Below are positions 13,001-24,640 of a stretch of 64,000 nucleotides of DNA, one piece after another (position 1 is the first letter of the stretch; every line of letters starts with the position of its first letter). The translations under genes were made by a program, and so were the position numbers. The notes below the pieces were generated by a model. The model did no database searches. It was not told where the DNA came from and saw only the letters and a program-made list of their open reading frames with translations. Origin of the DNA: Moringa oleifera (taxonomy: Eukaryota; Streptophyta; Magnoliopsida; Brassicales; Moringaceae); NCBI GenBank assembly GCA_021397835.1, contig JAJFZO010000896.1:3760501-3824500 (forward strand), given 5' to 3'.

Positions 13001-14357
13001 CTAATGATGATAGTTGGGTAATTGCCAACATTAGTAGATGCTGGCCCCAACACTAGGAGAGCCTAGTGATGACCCAATAGTAATCACCACTGCTAGTAGA
13101 CATCAGTGATGGATTCCCCCCATGATGGCATACAACAGTTATTAGCATAAGGAGATGCAATGGTAAGCACTAGAGCAACCCTACGATGGCTACATGGAAG
13201 TCATGAGGAATCATTGGATGGCCTTTTTACTTTTGCGATGCAGTTGTTAGAGTCAATAGATGCTAGTGCTAGCATCCTGGGAGCTTAACAACAACACCGT
13301 AATAACCTCTAATGTTGGGAGGGCCCAACGACTACTACAAAGCAGTTGCTGCAATCAGTAGATACCAGCACTAGCATTATAAAAGCTCAATGATGACCTA
13401 AAGATTGTCATTAGTATTGTCTCCTAATGATGGCTTAGTGGTAGTCATTGGTGTAAGTAAATGCAAGAGCAAACAGTGTATAAGCCAAATGATGACCTAG
13501 TAGCAATAAGAGGCGTTGCAACAGCCTAATGGCTTTTAAAGGTAAATCGGTGATGCTGGTAGACACTAGTGCTAGCTTTAGCGTAATCCAATGACTTTTG
13601 AGCTATAGTTGTGGTACAATTGTGTGTGTTGATGTTCGAAGAGCCCAATGACTATTGCGAGGAAGTCATTAGTGTTGGTAGATGCTCATGCCAAGATTGG
13701 GGGAACCTAACGACTACCCTAGAGACTTTTGCAGTGCAATTGTTGGTGTGAGTAGACTCTTATGCTAGCACCAAGGGAGACTAACGATGACCTCATAATA
13801 GTTATTGATGTCAAAAGATCCTACGAACTACTGCTCGATAGTCATTGATATTGGTGGTTGCCAACGCCAACACTAGGGAAGCTCAATGATGACTTGGCGG
13901 CAATTGCTAACATTCGCAAACATTTATGTTTGGTTTCTACAACAAAGGCCCAGCGATAGTCATTAGCATAGGTTGATGAGAGGGCAAGGATTATAAGATC
14001 CAACAACGGCCTAGAAGTAATTATTGGTGTTGGGAGAGCCAATGATTGTTGTGGGGAAGTCATTGACACTGCCAAACTTGGCCCTGTGTTACCCTAGCGA
14101 TGGTCCAATGGCAGTCGCTAGCATTAGCTGGCATTAGGAAGCTTAATGATTGGTGTGGGAAAGTCATTGGTGCTTGCAGATGCTTGCCTAAGTTTTGGGG
14201 AACCAAACAATTACCCTATTATTGTTATGGGGCAGTTACCAGTATTGGTAAATGCTAGCATCAATATGAGGAGAACCTAAGGATTTTCTAGCTGTTGCTG
14301 CAAGGAAATTATTTGTATTGATAGATGTTAGTGCTAACAATAAGGTAACCTAACAAT
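4073..14357 (+). repeat. Satellite family B, block 1
   Basis: This is a degenerate tandem array with no similarity I can see to family A. One unit comprises subrepeats of 38-75 bp that share a frame: an opening such as GCCCAACGACTATTGC, a middle such as GGGCAGTCGCTGGTG, and an end such as GCCAGCACTAGGGGAG. Each unit contains one GCATTGGGTTCCCC-like landmark. These fall near 4201, 4601, 5281, 5671, 5851, 6234, 6635 and 7023, so steps of about 385-400 bp alternate with longer or shorter ones. The 400 bp form fuses two neighbouring subrepeats that the 470-480 bp form keeps separate. A variant lacking the CGAGGGCAAGCACTAG part of its subrepeat (reading GTAGAAGAGTCCAA) occurs at about 10522 and 11063. 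No gene, transposon or RNA gene is seen anywhere in these 10 kb. Confidence 0.9.
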
Positions 14358-17300
14358 GGCTCCCTTAGCATGCTTACTGTGGAGTTTATCAAGGGATAAC
14401 GATGAGGATTAGGCTCGCATGTGGTACCATGACAATGCTTACGTGCCTGCTCCAATCACACTTTGGGCCTTCCACCCTTATGATGTTTGTTAGGGGCACC
14501 CGTGCCTCAGTTCTCATGCTCACAGTTTTTACAAAGTGATTCCTTTGGTGCATTAGCTAGGTAGTTTCTCGAGGAATAGTGACGAGGGTTTGGCCTACAT
14601 GGAGTGCCCATGGCATGGCTGGTGCCTGCTGTGGCCGCTTGTTGGGCCTTCCACCAATGAGATCCCTGTTAGGGGTAGTAATGGCTTGCCTTCTATGCCC
14701 AGGTTTCATGCGACACTCTCTTGGCATGTAGGTTAGGTAGTTTATTTTAGGATAGCGATGATGGTTTGGCTTAAATGTGGTGGCCATGCCTTGGCTATTA
14801 CAGCTGCACATGGGGCCCTTAACCCATCACATGCCTTTTAGAGGTAGGCGTGGCTTGCCCTTGTGACCATGGTTAATGTGATGGGGCTCCCTTGGCACAC
14901 TCGCTCGGTAGTCCTTTGAGGGACAACAACGAGAGTCTAGCTCGTATAGAGTGCAAATGGCCTAGCTAGCATGCCTATTACTGCCACACGTAGAGCCTTC
15001 TGCCTATCTCATGCTAGGTTGAGGCAGCCGTGGCTTGCCTCTTATGCCCATGTTCCATGCATACGACTGCCTTGGCACTCTCATTGGGCAATCTATTAGG
15101 GGATGATGTTAAGGGTCAGGCTTGCTTGAGGTGCCCATGACCTAGCTCGCACGGGTACTCGGGCTATCTATCAAGCGATAGCATCCTGGGTCTGGCGCAC
15201 ATTAGCCACCCATGACTTGGTAGGCATGCTTAATGTGGTCGCACGTTAGGCCCGCTACCTATCCCGTACTTGTTAAGGGTAGCCATGGCTTAACTCTCAT
15301 TCCCATGGTCTATGCAATGAGGCTCCCTTGGTATGCTGCTGCGTAGTCTATCAAGGGATGACGTTGAGGGTTCAGCTCTCGCGAGGCTCCCATAGCCTGG
15401 CTAGCATGCATGCTGGGGCCGCAGGTTGGGCCTTCCACTAATGCTATGCTTGCATGGGTAGCCATGGTTTACTTCCTATGCCCATGGTTCGTGCAATGCG
15501 GCTAGCTTCGAATGCTCGCTGGATAGTTTATTGACCAATAAAGATGTAGGTTTAGCTCACGTGTGGTGCCCATGCATTGGCTGGTGTGCTTGTTGTGGCC
15601 GCATGTTGGGCCCTCCGCCCATCCCGTACCTATTAAGGGTACCCTTGGCTTGCCACTCATGCTCATGTTTCATGCAACATGGCACCCTTGGCACGCTGGC
15701 TAGGCAGTCTATTAGGGGACAATAATGTAGTTCTGCTGGCGTGGGGCACCCATGGCTTGGGTACCCCGCCTTCTGCAGTAGTACGCTAGGCCTTCCACCT
15801 TTGCCACATCTAGCTGGGATAGTCATGGCTTACTAATTTGTGCCATGGTTCATGCTACGTAGCTCCGTTGGCATGCTCACTAGGGAATCTATCAAGGGAC
15901 AACGACAAGGGTCTAACTCTCATGCGGCGCCCATGGCCTAGCTGGTAGTCTTATCTAGCTACTGGCTGGGCCATCCACCTATGTTGTTCTTGCTGAGGGC
16001 AGCCATGGCATGCTTCTCGTGCCTATAGTCCATGCAATATGGCTCCCTTGGCACTCTCTTTAGGCAATCTATCGAGGGATAACGATGAGGATCTAGGTTG
16101 AGAAGGGCATCCACGGACTGGCTAACGCATCTGTTACGGTCACACGCTGGGCCTTTTTCCCATGCAGTGCCTATTGGTAGGAGTTATGGCTTACCTCCCA
16201 TGCCTATGGTCCGATGTAAGGCGGGTTCCTTAACAGACTTACTAGGCAATCTCTCAAGGGACAACCTCAAAGGTCAAGCCCGCGTGGGGCGCCTATGGTA
16301 TGGCTGGCACTAGTTATGGTCGCATGTTAGGATTTCTACCCATGAAATGCCTGTTCAAAGTAACAGTGGCTTGCCATTCGTGCCCAAGTTTTGTGCAATG
16401 TGACTCTAATGGCACCTAAGCTGAGTAGTCTATCAAGGTATATCGATGAGGGTCTAGTTGGAGTGAAGCCTCTATGGCTTAGTATGCACGCTTATTGCGG
16501 CCGCACGTTGGTCCCTCTGCCCATCACGTGCCTTTTAAACGTAGGTATGGCTTGCCTCCCGTGGCCATGGTTTATGTGACATGGCTCCCTTGGCCTGCTC
16601 GCTGGTAATCTACTAAGGTACAGCGATGAGGGTCTGGCTAGCATTGGCCACCCAAGGCCTCTCTAGCATGTCTGTTATAGCTGCACGCTGGGCCTTTTGC
16701 CCATCCTGTGCCATTTAGAGGCAGCCGTATCTTGCCTCTCGTGCCTATATTCCTTGTAATATGGCTCCCTTAGCATGCTCGTTAGGCAATCTATCCAGGC
16801 GTAACGTCGAAGGTTTGGCTCACTTGGGGTGCCCATGGCTTGGCTGGCACATGTGCTCTGGCCACAAACTATGCCTTCCACCCATGCGATGCCTATTAAG
16901 GGTAAATGGTAATTACACCGCAGGCCAATTGTCTATGTAACGTGGCTTCCTTTGCATTCGTGATGGGTAGTCTAATCAGCGATAGTTCGCATTGAGTGCG
17001 TATGACTTGGTGGGTGTGCTCATAGCGGTCACATGTTGGGCCCTATGCGACTCCTTTTCTTATGGTCCATGTAGTCCGGCTCCCTTGGCACACTCGCTTA
17101 TGATTCTATCGAGGGACAAAATCAAAGGTCTACCTTATGTGGGGTGCCCATAGCTTGGCTATCGAGCTTGCTACGGTCGCACACTGGGCCTTCCGCCTAA
17201 GCCATGCCTATTGGGGACACCCATAGTTAGGCTTTTGTGCCCATGGTCCATAGGATGCAGTTCCCTTGGCACGCTCACTAGGGAGTCTATTAATGGACAA

Positions 17301-18179
17301 TGACGACGATCTAACTCGAGTGAGGTGCCTATGGCCTGGCTAATGCGTCTGTTGCGATGGCACGCTGGCCTTTTCCCCATGCAATGCATGCTAGTGGCAA
17401 CTATTGCTTACCTCCCATGCCCATGGTCCATGCGACATGGTTCCTATAGCTCACTTGCTAGGTAATCTATGCAGGAACAACGATGAAAGTCTAGCTCACG
17501 TGGGGTGCCTATGATCTTTTTGGCATAGATGCTGGGCCTTTCACCTATGATGTATCTATACAGAGTAGCCGTGGCTTGCCTCTCGTTCTGATGGTCCATA
17601 TGGCATGGCTTCCATGGCATGCTCACTAGGGAGTCTATTGAGAGAGAGCAACGAGGGTTTACCTCACGTGGGGCACCCATGGCCTGGCTGGTGAGCTTAC
17701 TGTAGCCATACACTAAGCCTACCGTCCATGTTGTGCTTGTTAGGGGCACGTGTGGCTCACTTTCCATGCCTATGGTCCGTGGGATGTGGCTCCCTTGGCA
17801 CGCTCACTGGGGAGTCTATTAATGGAAAACGACAAGGATCTGGCTCAAGTAGGGTGTCCATGGCCTCGCTAACTCATCTATTGGGGCACCATGCTAGGCT
17901 TTCCGCCCACGCCATGCCCATTAGGGGCACAGTCATGGCATGCCTCTCATGCCCATTGTCCGTGCCATATTGCTCTTTTGGCACATTCATTGGCAGTCCA
18001 TTGAGGGACAACAATAGCAATCTGGCCTACATGGGCTGCTAATGGCCCAGCCAACATGCCAATTACGGTGGCACTTTGGCCCTTCGATCCAAGTTGTGCC
18101 TACCGTGGGGCTCTTATGGCCTGGCTAGCACCTGCTGCGGCCGTATGTTGGCCCTTCCACCCATGCCGCACATGCTAAG
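14358..18179 (+). repeat. Satellite family A, block 2
   Basis: The array returns to about 180 bp A monomers in the same orientation as block 1. It begins part-way through a monomer at ATGGCTCCCTTAGCATGC and ends after CATGCCGCACATGCTAAGGG. GTCCATGC-type landmarks recur at roughly monomer spacing throughout. Several monomers are internally shortened, for example around 15130-15190 and 16990-17060. I found no recent duplication here comparable to the 1.72 kb one in block 1. The left boundary is shared between the families at AACAATGGC, so it is uncertain by about 10 bp. Confidence 0.92.
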
Positions 18180-21100
18180 GGTAGTTGCAAATGTGAGTAG
18201 ATGCTAGTGCTAACAACGGAGGAGCCTAGCGAAAACTAATGACTGTTGTTAGTGTTGGGAGAGTCAAACGGCTGCTGTTGTGCAATCGCTAACGTTAGCA
18301 AATGTCTGCGTTGGGTTATGCCAGAGATAGCCCAGCGGTACTAGGTGGTGCAGGTAGACATGAGGGCGGGTACTAAAAAGCTTAAAGATGGCCTAGTAGC
18401 ACTAGTTGGTGCTGGTAATGCCAAATAACTATTGCGGGAAAGTCAGTGGGGCTGGCAGACGCTTAAACCAGCTTCGGGGGAACCCAACGGTAGCCCAGCT
18501 ACTACTATAAGGCAATTGTTGGTATTGAAAAACACTAGCACTAACAGTAAGGGAACCCAAGGACTACCCACCTACTGCTGCATGGCAGTTGGTGGTGACA
18601 ATAGATGCTAGTGCTAGCACCAAGGGAGCCTAGCGATGACTCAATTACAGTTGGTGGCACTGGGGGAGCCCAGTAACTACTACTAGACAGTCATTGATGC
18701 TAGTAAACATCTTCATTGGGTTGCCCTAGCGATGGCCCTGTGGTCATCGTAGCCATAGGAAAACGAGAGGGCAAGTACTAAAGGAGCCCAACGATGGCCT
18801 AGCAGCACTTGTTGGCATTGATGAAACACAATGACTACTGCGGGGAAGTTGCCAGTGCTAGTAAATGCTCATATTAACTTTGAGGGAACCCAATAACTAC
18901 CCAGCTACTATTCGGAGCAGTAGCTGGTGTTATCAAACACTAATGCCAGCACTAAGGGAACCTAGGGACTGCTCACCTATTATAGTGGGGTAGTGGCAGG
19001 AGTTGATAGACATTAGTGCTAGCATCAGCAGACTTTATCGATGACCCCATGATAGTCGCTAACATAGAGAGAGCCCAATGACTATTCTTGAGGAGTCGTT
19101 GACATTTGTGGATGCTAGTGCTAGCATTAGGGAGCTCAATGACAACCCAACTTTGTAGGAATCATTAACTTCCTAGCCATAATTGTAGTCTAGTTATCGA
19201 TGTTGGCAGATGCCAGCATCGCACTAGGAGCACCCAAGGACTACACTGCTATTGTTGCGAGCAATTACTGGTGTTGATAGACATTAATGCTAGCATCGAG
19301 GCAGCCCAGTCAAGACCCAATGATAGTTACATGCGTTGGGAGAGCCTTACGATTGCTGTTAAGCAGTTATTGACATTGGTAGATATCTACATTGAGTTAC
19401 CCTAACGACGGCCCAATGGCAGTAGCTGGAGCAAAAAGTAAAAGAGCAAGCACCAGAGTAGCCCAATGATGGCTTAGCATTAGTAGTTGGCATAAGGAAG
19501 GCCTAACGACTATTGCGGGGATGTCGCTTGTGCTGGCAGATGCTCACACTAACTTTAGAGGAAGTCAATGACTGCCCAACTACTTTTGCCGTGCAGTTAC
19601 TGGTGTCGATAGGTATGACTGCCAGCACCAGGGGTGCCTAACAATGTCTCTGTGATAGCTATTGGCATTAGGAGAGCCCAATGACTGTTGTTGGGTGGTC
19701 ATTGATGTCGGTAAATGCCAATACCAACACAAAGGGAATATAACAACGACTTAGAGGCAGCCACTGACATTGGTTGACATATACTCCAAATATCGTAGCA
19801 AAGGCCCAATGACAATCGCTAGCGTACGTAGACACGAGGGCAAGGATTAGAGGACCATAACGATGGCCTAGTAGTAGTGGTCAGCGCTAGGGAAGCATAA
19901 TGACTATTGCATGGCAGTTGCTCATACTAGCAGATGCTCGCACTAGCTTTGGGGGAACCCAATGACTGCCTAGCTAGTGCAGCAGGGCAATTGCTAGAGC
20001 TAGTACTATGGGAACTGAGGCACTAGGTAACTATTGTTTTGGGGCAGTAGTTAGTATTATGAAACACTCATATAAGCACCGAGGGAGCCTAGTAATGACC
20101 TTATGATCATCACTAGCGTAAGGATAGCCAACAATTGCTACTGGGTAGTCATTGACATTGGTAGATGCTAATGCTCGCATTAAGGGATCTCAATGATGAC
20201 CTAGCGACAGTTGTTGGCACAGGTCGAGCATCTATGCTAGGTTCTTTTATGATGGCCAACAATAGTCGCTTGCACTGATAAATGCAACGGTAAACCACTA
20301 ATCGAGCCCAATGATAGCCTAGCAGTTATACTAGGCATTGGAAGGGCCCAACGATGGCTACGAGGGATTTGTTGGAGCTGGCTAAAGCTCGTGCCAACTT
20401 TAAAAGAACTCGACGACTATCCAGCTATTTCTACGATACCGTCGCTCACGTTTATAAACGCTAGTGCCAGTAGTAAGGGGCCCAACGACGACCTTGTCAT
20501 ACTCACTAGTGTTGGAAAAGCCCAGTAACTATTGCTGGGCAATCATTAACATTGGTCGATGGCAACGCTGACACTAGAGCACCTCAGCAATGACTCAGCG
20601 ATCGTCGCTAGTGCTAGCAAACATTGGCACTAAGTTCTCTTAGCGATGGCCTAGTGACAGGCACTAGTGTAGGTAGACACGAAGGCAAACACTAGAGGAG
20701 CCTAACGACGACCAGTTAATAGTAATAAGCATTAGGATAGCCCAATGACTTTTGTAGGGACGTTACTCATGCTGGCAAACACTAGCACTAGCTTTAAGGG
20801 AACCTAATGACTACCCAGCTATTGTTGCATAGTGATTACAAGTATTAGTAGACGCTGGTGCTAGCACTAATGGAACCCAAGGACTACCTCGCTATTATTG
20901 TGAGGAAGTTGCTATTGTCCAAAAACGCTAATGTTAGCACTGGGCTAACCCATCAGTAACCCAATAATAGTCGTAGGTTTCCGGAAAGCCTTATGACTCT
21001 TGTTAGGTAGTCGTTGATGCTCGCACACATCTTTTCTAAGTTGCCCCAACGATGGCCCAGTCACAGTCGCTGGCACAAGAAGACAGAGGGTAAGCGCTAG

Positions 21101-21440
21101 AGGAGCCTAACGATAGCCTTGTAATAGTAGTTGGCATTGAGAAAGCCCAACGATTACTGTAAAGAAGTCGCTTATACCAGTAACTTCTTGTGCTAGCTTT
21201 AGGGGAACCCAACAATTACCTAGTTTTTTTAACGGTGCAGTTGTTGTGTTGTTAGACATTAGTGCCAACACTAAGGAAGCCTAATGACCACATGACCTTT
21301 GTTGGCATTGGAAGAGGCCAACAACTATTGCTGGGTAGTCATTGACCCTAATAAATGCTAGGGTGAGCACTAGGCAAGATTAGTGATGACCAAGGGATAG
21401 TTAGTGACGCTGGCAGACATTTGCATTAAGTAACCCAATG

Positions 21441-21923
21441 ATGGCCCAACGGTACTCATTGGTGCAGGTAAACTTGAAGGCAAGTACCAGGGGCCTCAAG
21501 GATGGCCTAGCTGTAGTTATTAGCATTGGGAAAGCCTAATGACTTCTGAGGGATAGTCGTTGGCTTTGGCAGATGCTCCCACCAACTTTGAGGAAACCTA
21601 GCAATCGCCTACCTACTACTGTAGGGCAATTACTGGTGTTGATAAATGCTAGGACCTGCATTAAGTGAACTTAGGGACTACTTAGTTATTGTTGCATGGT
21701 AGTTCTTGGTATCAGTAGATGTCAATGCTAGCATTAAAGAGCCAAACAATGACCCTATGATGGTCGATAGCATAAGGAGAGCCCAATGACTATGCTGAGT
21801 TTTACTAATGATGGCCCGATGAAAATTGCTTAATAGATGCAGGGGTGAGCACTAGGCATAAGCACTAGATGGGAGCCTAACGATAGTAACAGCTAATAGG
21901 CTAGGCATTGGGAGAGCCCTACG
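21441..21923 (+). repeat. 483 bp recent tandem duplication, first copy
   Basis: Starting at ATGGCCCAACGGTACTCATT, about 385 bp match the next copy with only about two differences that I can see, a T/C near 21485 and a T/C near 21682. This is far closer than any other pair of adjacent B units. The last ~90 bp (about 21830-21923) do not match cleanly and look scrambled: TAATAGATGCAGGGGTGAGC followed by duplicated fragments of AAGCACTAGATG. The break in similarity suggests a rearrangement at the duplication joint. Confidence 0.93.
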
Positions 21924-22406
21924 ATGGCCCAACGGTACTCATTGGTGCAGGTAAACTTGAAGGCAAGCACCAGGGGCCTCAAGGATGGCCTAGCTGTAGT
22001 TATTAGCATTGGGAAAGCCTAATGACTTCTGAGGGATAGTCGTTGGCTTTGGCAGATGCTCCCACCAACTTTGAGGAAACCTAGCAATCGCCTACCTACT
22101 ACTGTAGGGCAATTACTGGTGTTGATAAATGCTAGGACCTGCATTAAGTGAACTTAGGGACTACTTAGCTATTGTTGCATGGTAGTTCTTGGTATCAGTA
22201 GATGTCAATGCTAGCATTAAAGAGCCAAACAATGACCCTATGATGGTCGATAGCATAAGGAGAGCCCAATGACTATGCTGAGTTTTACTAATGATGGCCC
22301 GATGAAAATTGTTTATGCAGGTAGACACTACTATAAGCACTAGATGAGCCTAACGATAGCCTAATAGTAATAGTTGGCATTGGGAGAGCCCTACGACGAT
22401 TGCAGG
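21924..22406 (+). repeat. 483 bp recent tandem duplication, second copy
   Basis: Near-identical repeat of the preceding segment. The joint lies in GAGAGCCCTACGATGGCCCA. The same GAGAGCCCTACGA stretch ends the second copy, where it is followed by CGATTGCAGGGG. A 13 bp homology at the joint fits unequal exchange or template switching. The last part of this copy (after about 22310) reads like an ordinary B unit, so this copy probably holds the original arrangement. Confidence 0.92.
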
Positions 22407-24079
22407 GGAATTCGTTAGTGAAGATAGACACTTGCGTTAGCTTCATGAGAACCCAATGATTGCCTAACTTTTTTGCCAATACAGTTACTGGCATCGATAG
22501 ACGTTAGTGCTAGCATCAAGGGAGCCTAGCGATGACACCGTGATAGTTATTGGTGTTGAAAGAGCTTAACAACTACTTCTAGGTAATTGCTAATGTTGGC
22601 AGATAACAGCACTAGCACTGGAACAACTCAGCAATGACCTACTGATAGTTATTAGCATTGGCAGACATCAATACTAGGTTTTTCTAGTGATGGCCTAGCT
22701 GTTGTCGCTGGCGCACGTAAACATGAGAGCAAGCATTAGAGGGATCGAACGACGACCTAACAGTAATAGTAAGCACTAAGAAAGCCTAACAACTTATGCG
22801 TGTATGTCAGTGGTGTAAGTGAACGATCGCGTTAGCTTTGGAGGAACCCAACGACTGCCCACCTATTGTTATGAGGTAGTAAAAAGTGTTGGTAGACGTT
22901 ATCACTAGCACTAGAGAAACCCAAGGACTGCCTAGCTGCTACCACGGCACTATTACTAGTGTTGATAGCGAGTAATGCTAGCATTGGAGGAGCCCAGCGA
23001 CAGGCTAATTATAATCATTTGTGTTACGAAAGCCTAATATCTGCACAGGGTTCCCCTAGAGATGGCTAAGCAGTAATAGCAAGCAAAGGTAGATCCGAAG
23101 GCAAGCATTAGAAAAGCCTAATGATGGCCTACCAGTTGTAATAAGTATTAGGAGAGCCCAATGATTGCTGCAAGGAAGTTGTTTGTGCTGGGGACCCTAG
23201 CATCAACTTTGGTGGAACCTAAGGACTGCCTAGCTACTATTACAGGTAGTAGGTTGTGTTGTGAAACACTAGTGCCTAGATTAGAGGAACCGAGGGACTG
23301 CTAAGTTGTTGCTATGTGGCAATTGCTGGTGTCGATAAACGCCAATTCTAGCACCGAGAGAGCTTAGCGATGATCGCATCACAGTCGTTGGCATTGAGAG
23401 AGCCCAACGATTGCATCTATGTAGTCATTAATATTGGTTGTAGCCAGCACCACCACTATAAAAGCTTAGTAATGACTCAAAAACAGTCATTGACACTAGT
23501 AAACATCTACGCTTGGTTCCCTCAATGATTGTCCAGTGACTATTGTTGGCGTAAGTAGACGTTAGTACAAGTATTGGAAGAACCCAATGGTAACCTTGTA
23601 GTAATTATTAGTGTTGGGTGAGCCCAACTACTCATGCAAAGAAGTCCCAAGTGCTAATAGATGTTATCGCCAGCTTTGGGGGAACCCAACAACTGCCTCA
23701 CTATGACTTCAGGGCAGTTGCTGGTGTTAGTGAAGGCTACTGCTAGCTTCAATGGAGCCCAGGGATAGCCATATAATTGTCACTCATGTTGTGAGGGCCC
23801 AATGACTACTATTCGGCAGTCATTGGCATTGTTTGAGGCCAATGTTGCACTAGAAGAGCTCAGCAATGATGATCTAATGATAGTCATAGGAGTTGGGAGA
23901 GCCCTACGATTGCTATTGGGCAGTCGTTAATGCTTGCAAACATGTGCACAAGGTTCCTTCAATGATGACTAAAAGGCAATTTGATGCGAGGGCAAGCACT
24001 AAGGGAGCCCAACAATAGGCTAGCAGCTGTAGTGGGTATTGGGAAAGCCCAATAACTACTACAAGGAAGTTACTAGTTG

Positions 24080-24640
24080 AGAGCCTTGTGGCAGCCTAAG
24101 CCCCATGATAGTCATGATTTTGAGTGCCCAGACCCAACTGTTTGAGGCCAATGCAGCACTAGGGGAGCTTAGTGAGTCAATGGCATTCGCTAGCATTAGC
24201 ATTAATAATTGAATAGGCCAATTGAAATGGTAAGCTATAGCAGCAATATTAGAAACGGACTACGGCAAGAAAGTCACTGCAAGCTAGTGCAACTTTTAGA
24301 CCTAACGACTAGCTATTAGCAATAAACATACAACACTGGTGTTGGCTAGTGAGCCCTTTTGACAGTCGATGGCATTGGAGAACCCAACGACATCTTCATG
24401 ACGGTCTCTCTGATAGTCGTCCAATTGGCACTCACTGTAAGGGCAGTCGTTCCTAGTGGTTGGGTGTAGTGATCCAACAATGGCCAGCATTAAGAAAGGC
24501 CAATGACTATTATGGAGTCGCAAGTACTGGTAGGCACTACATTTTGAGGAACCTGACCAATTACAAAGGCAGTCACTAGAAGAGCATTGATGACCCAACG
24601 GCACTCATTAACATTAGTAAACATCTGTGCTGTGTTCCCC
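24080..24640 (+). other. Eroded B satellite segment
   Basis: B-family words (GCATTGGGAGAGCCCAA, AGCACTAGGGGAGC, TGATGACCCAACGGCAC) are still recognisable here. They are separated by irregular gaps and joined out of the usual order, with AT-richer filler around 24200-24340. The subrepeat frame is lost for about 0.5 kb and resumes by about 24600. I see no terminal inverted repeats, target duplication or reading frame that would make this an inserted element. Many small deletions in an old part of the array is the simplest reading. Confidence 0.6.
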
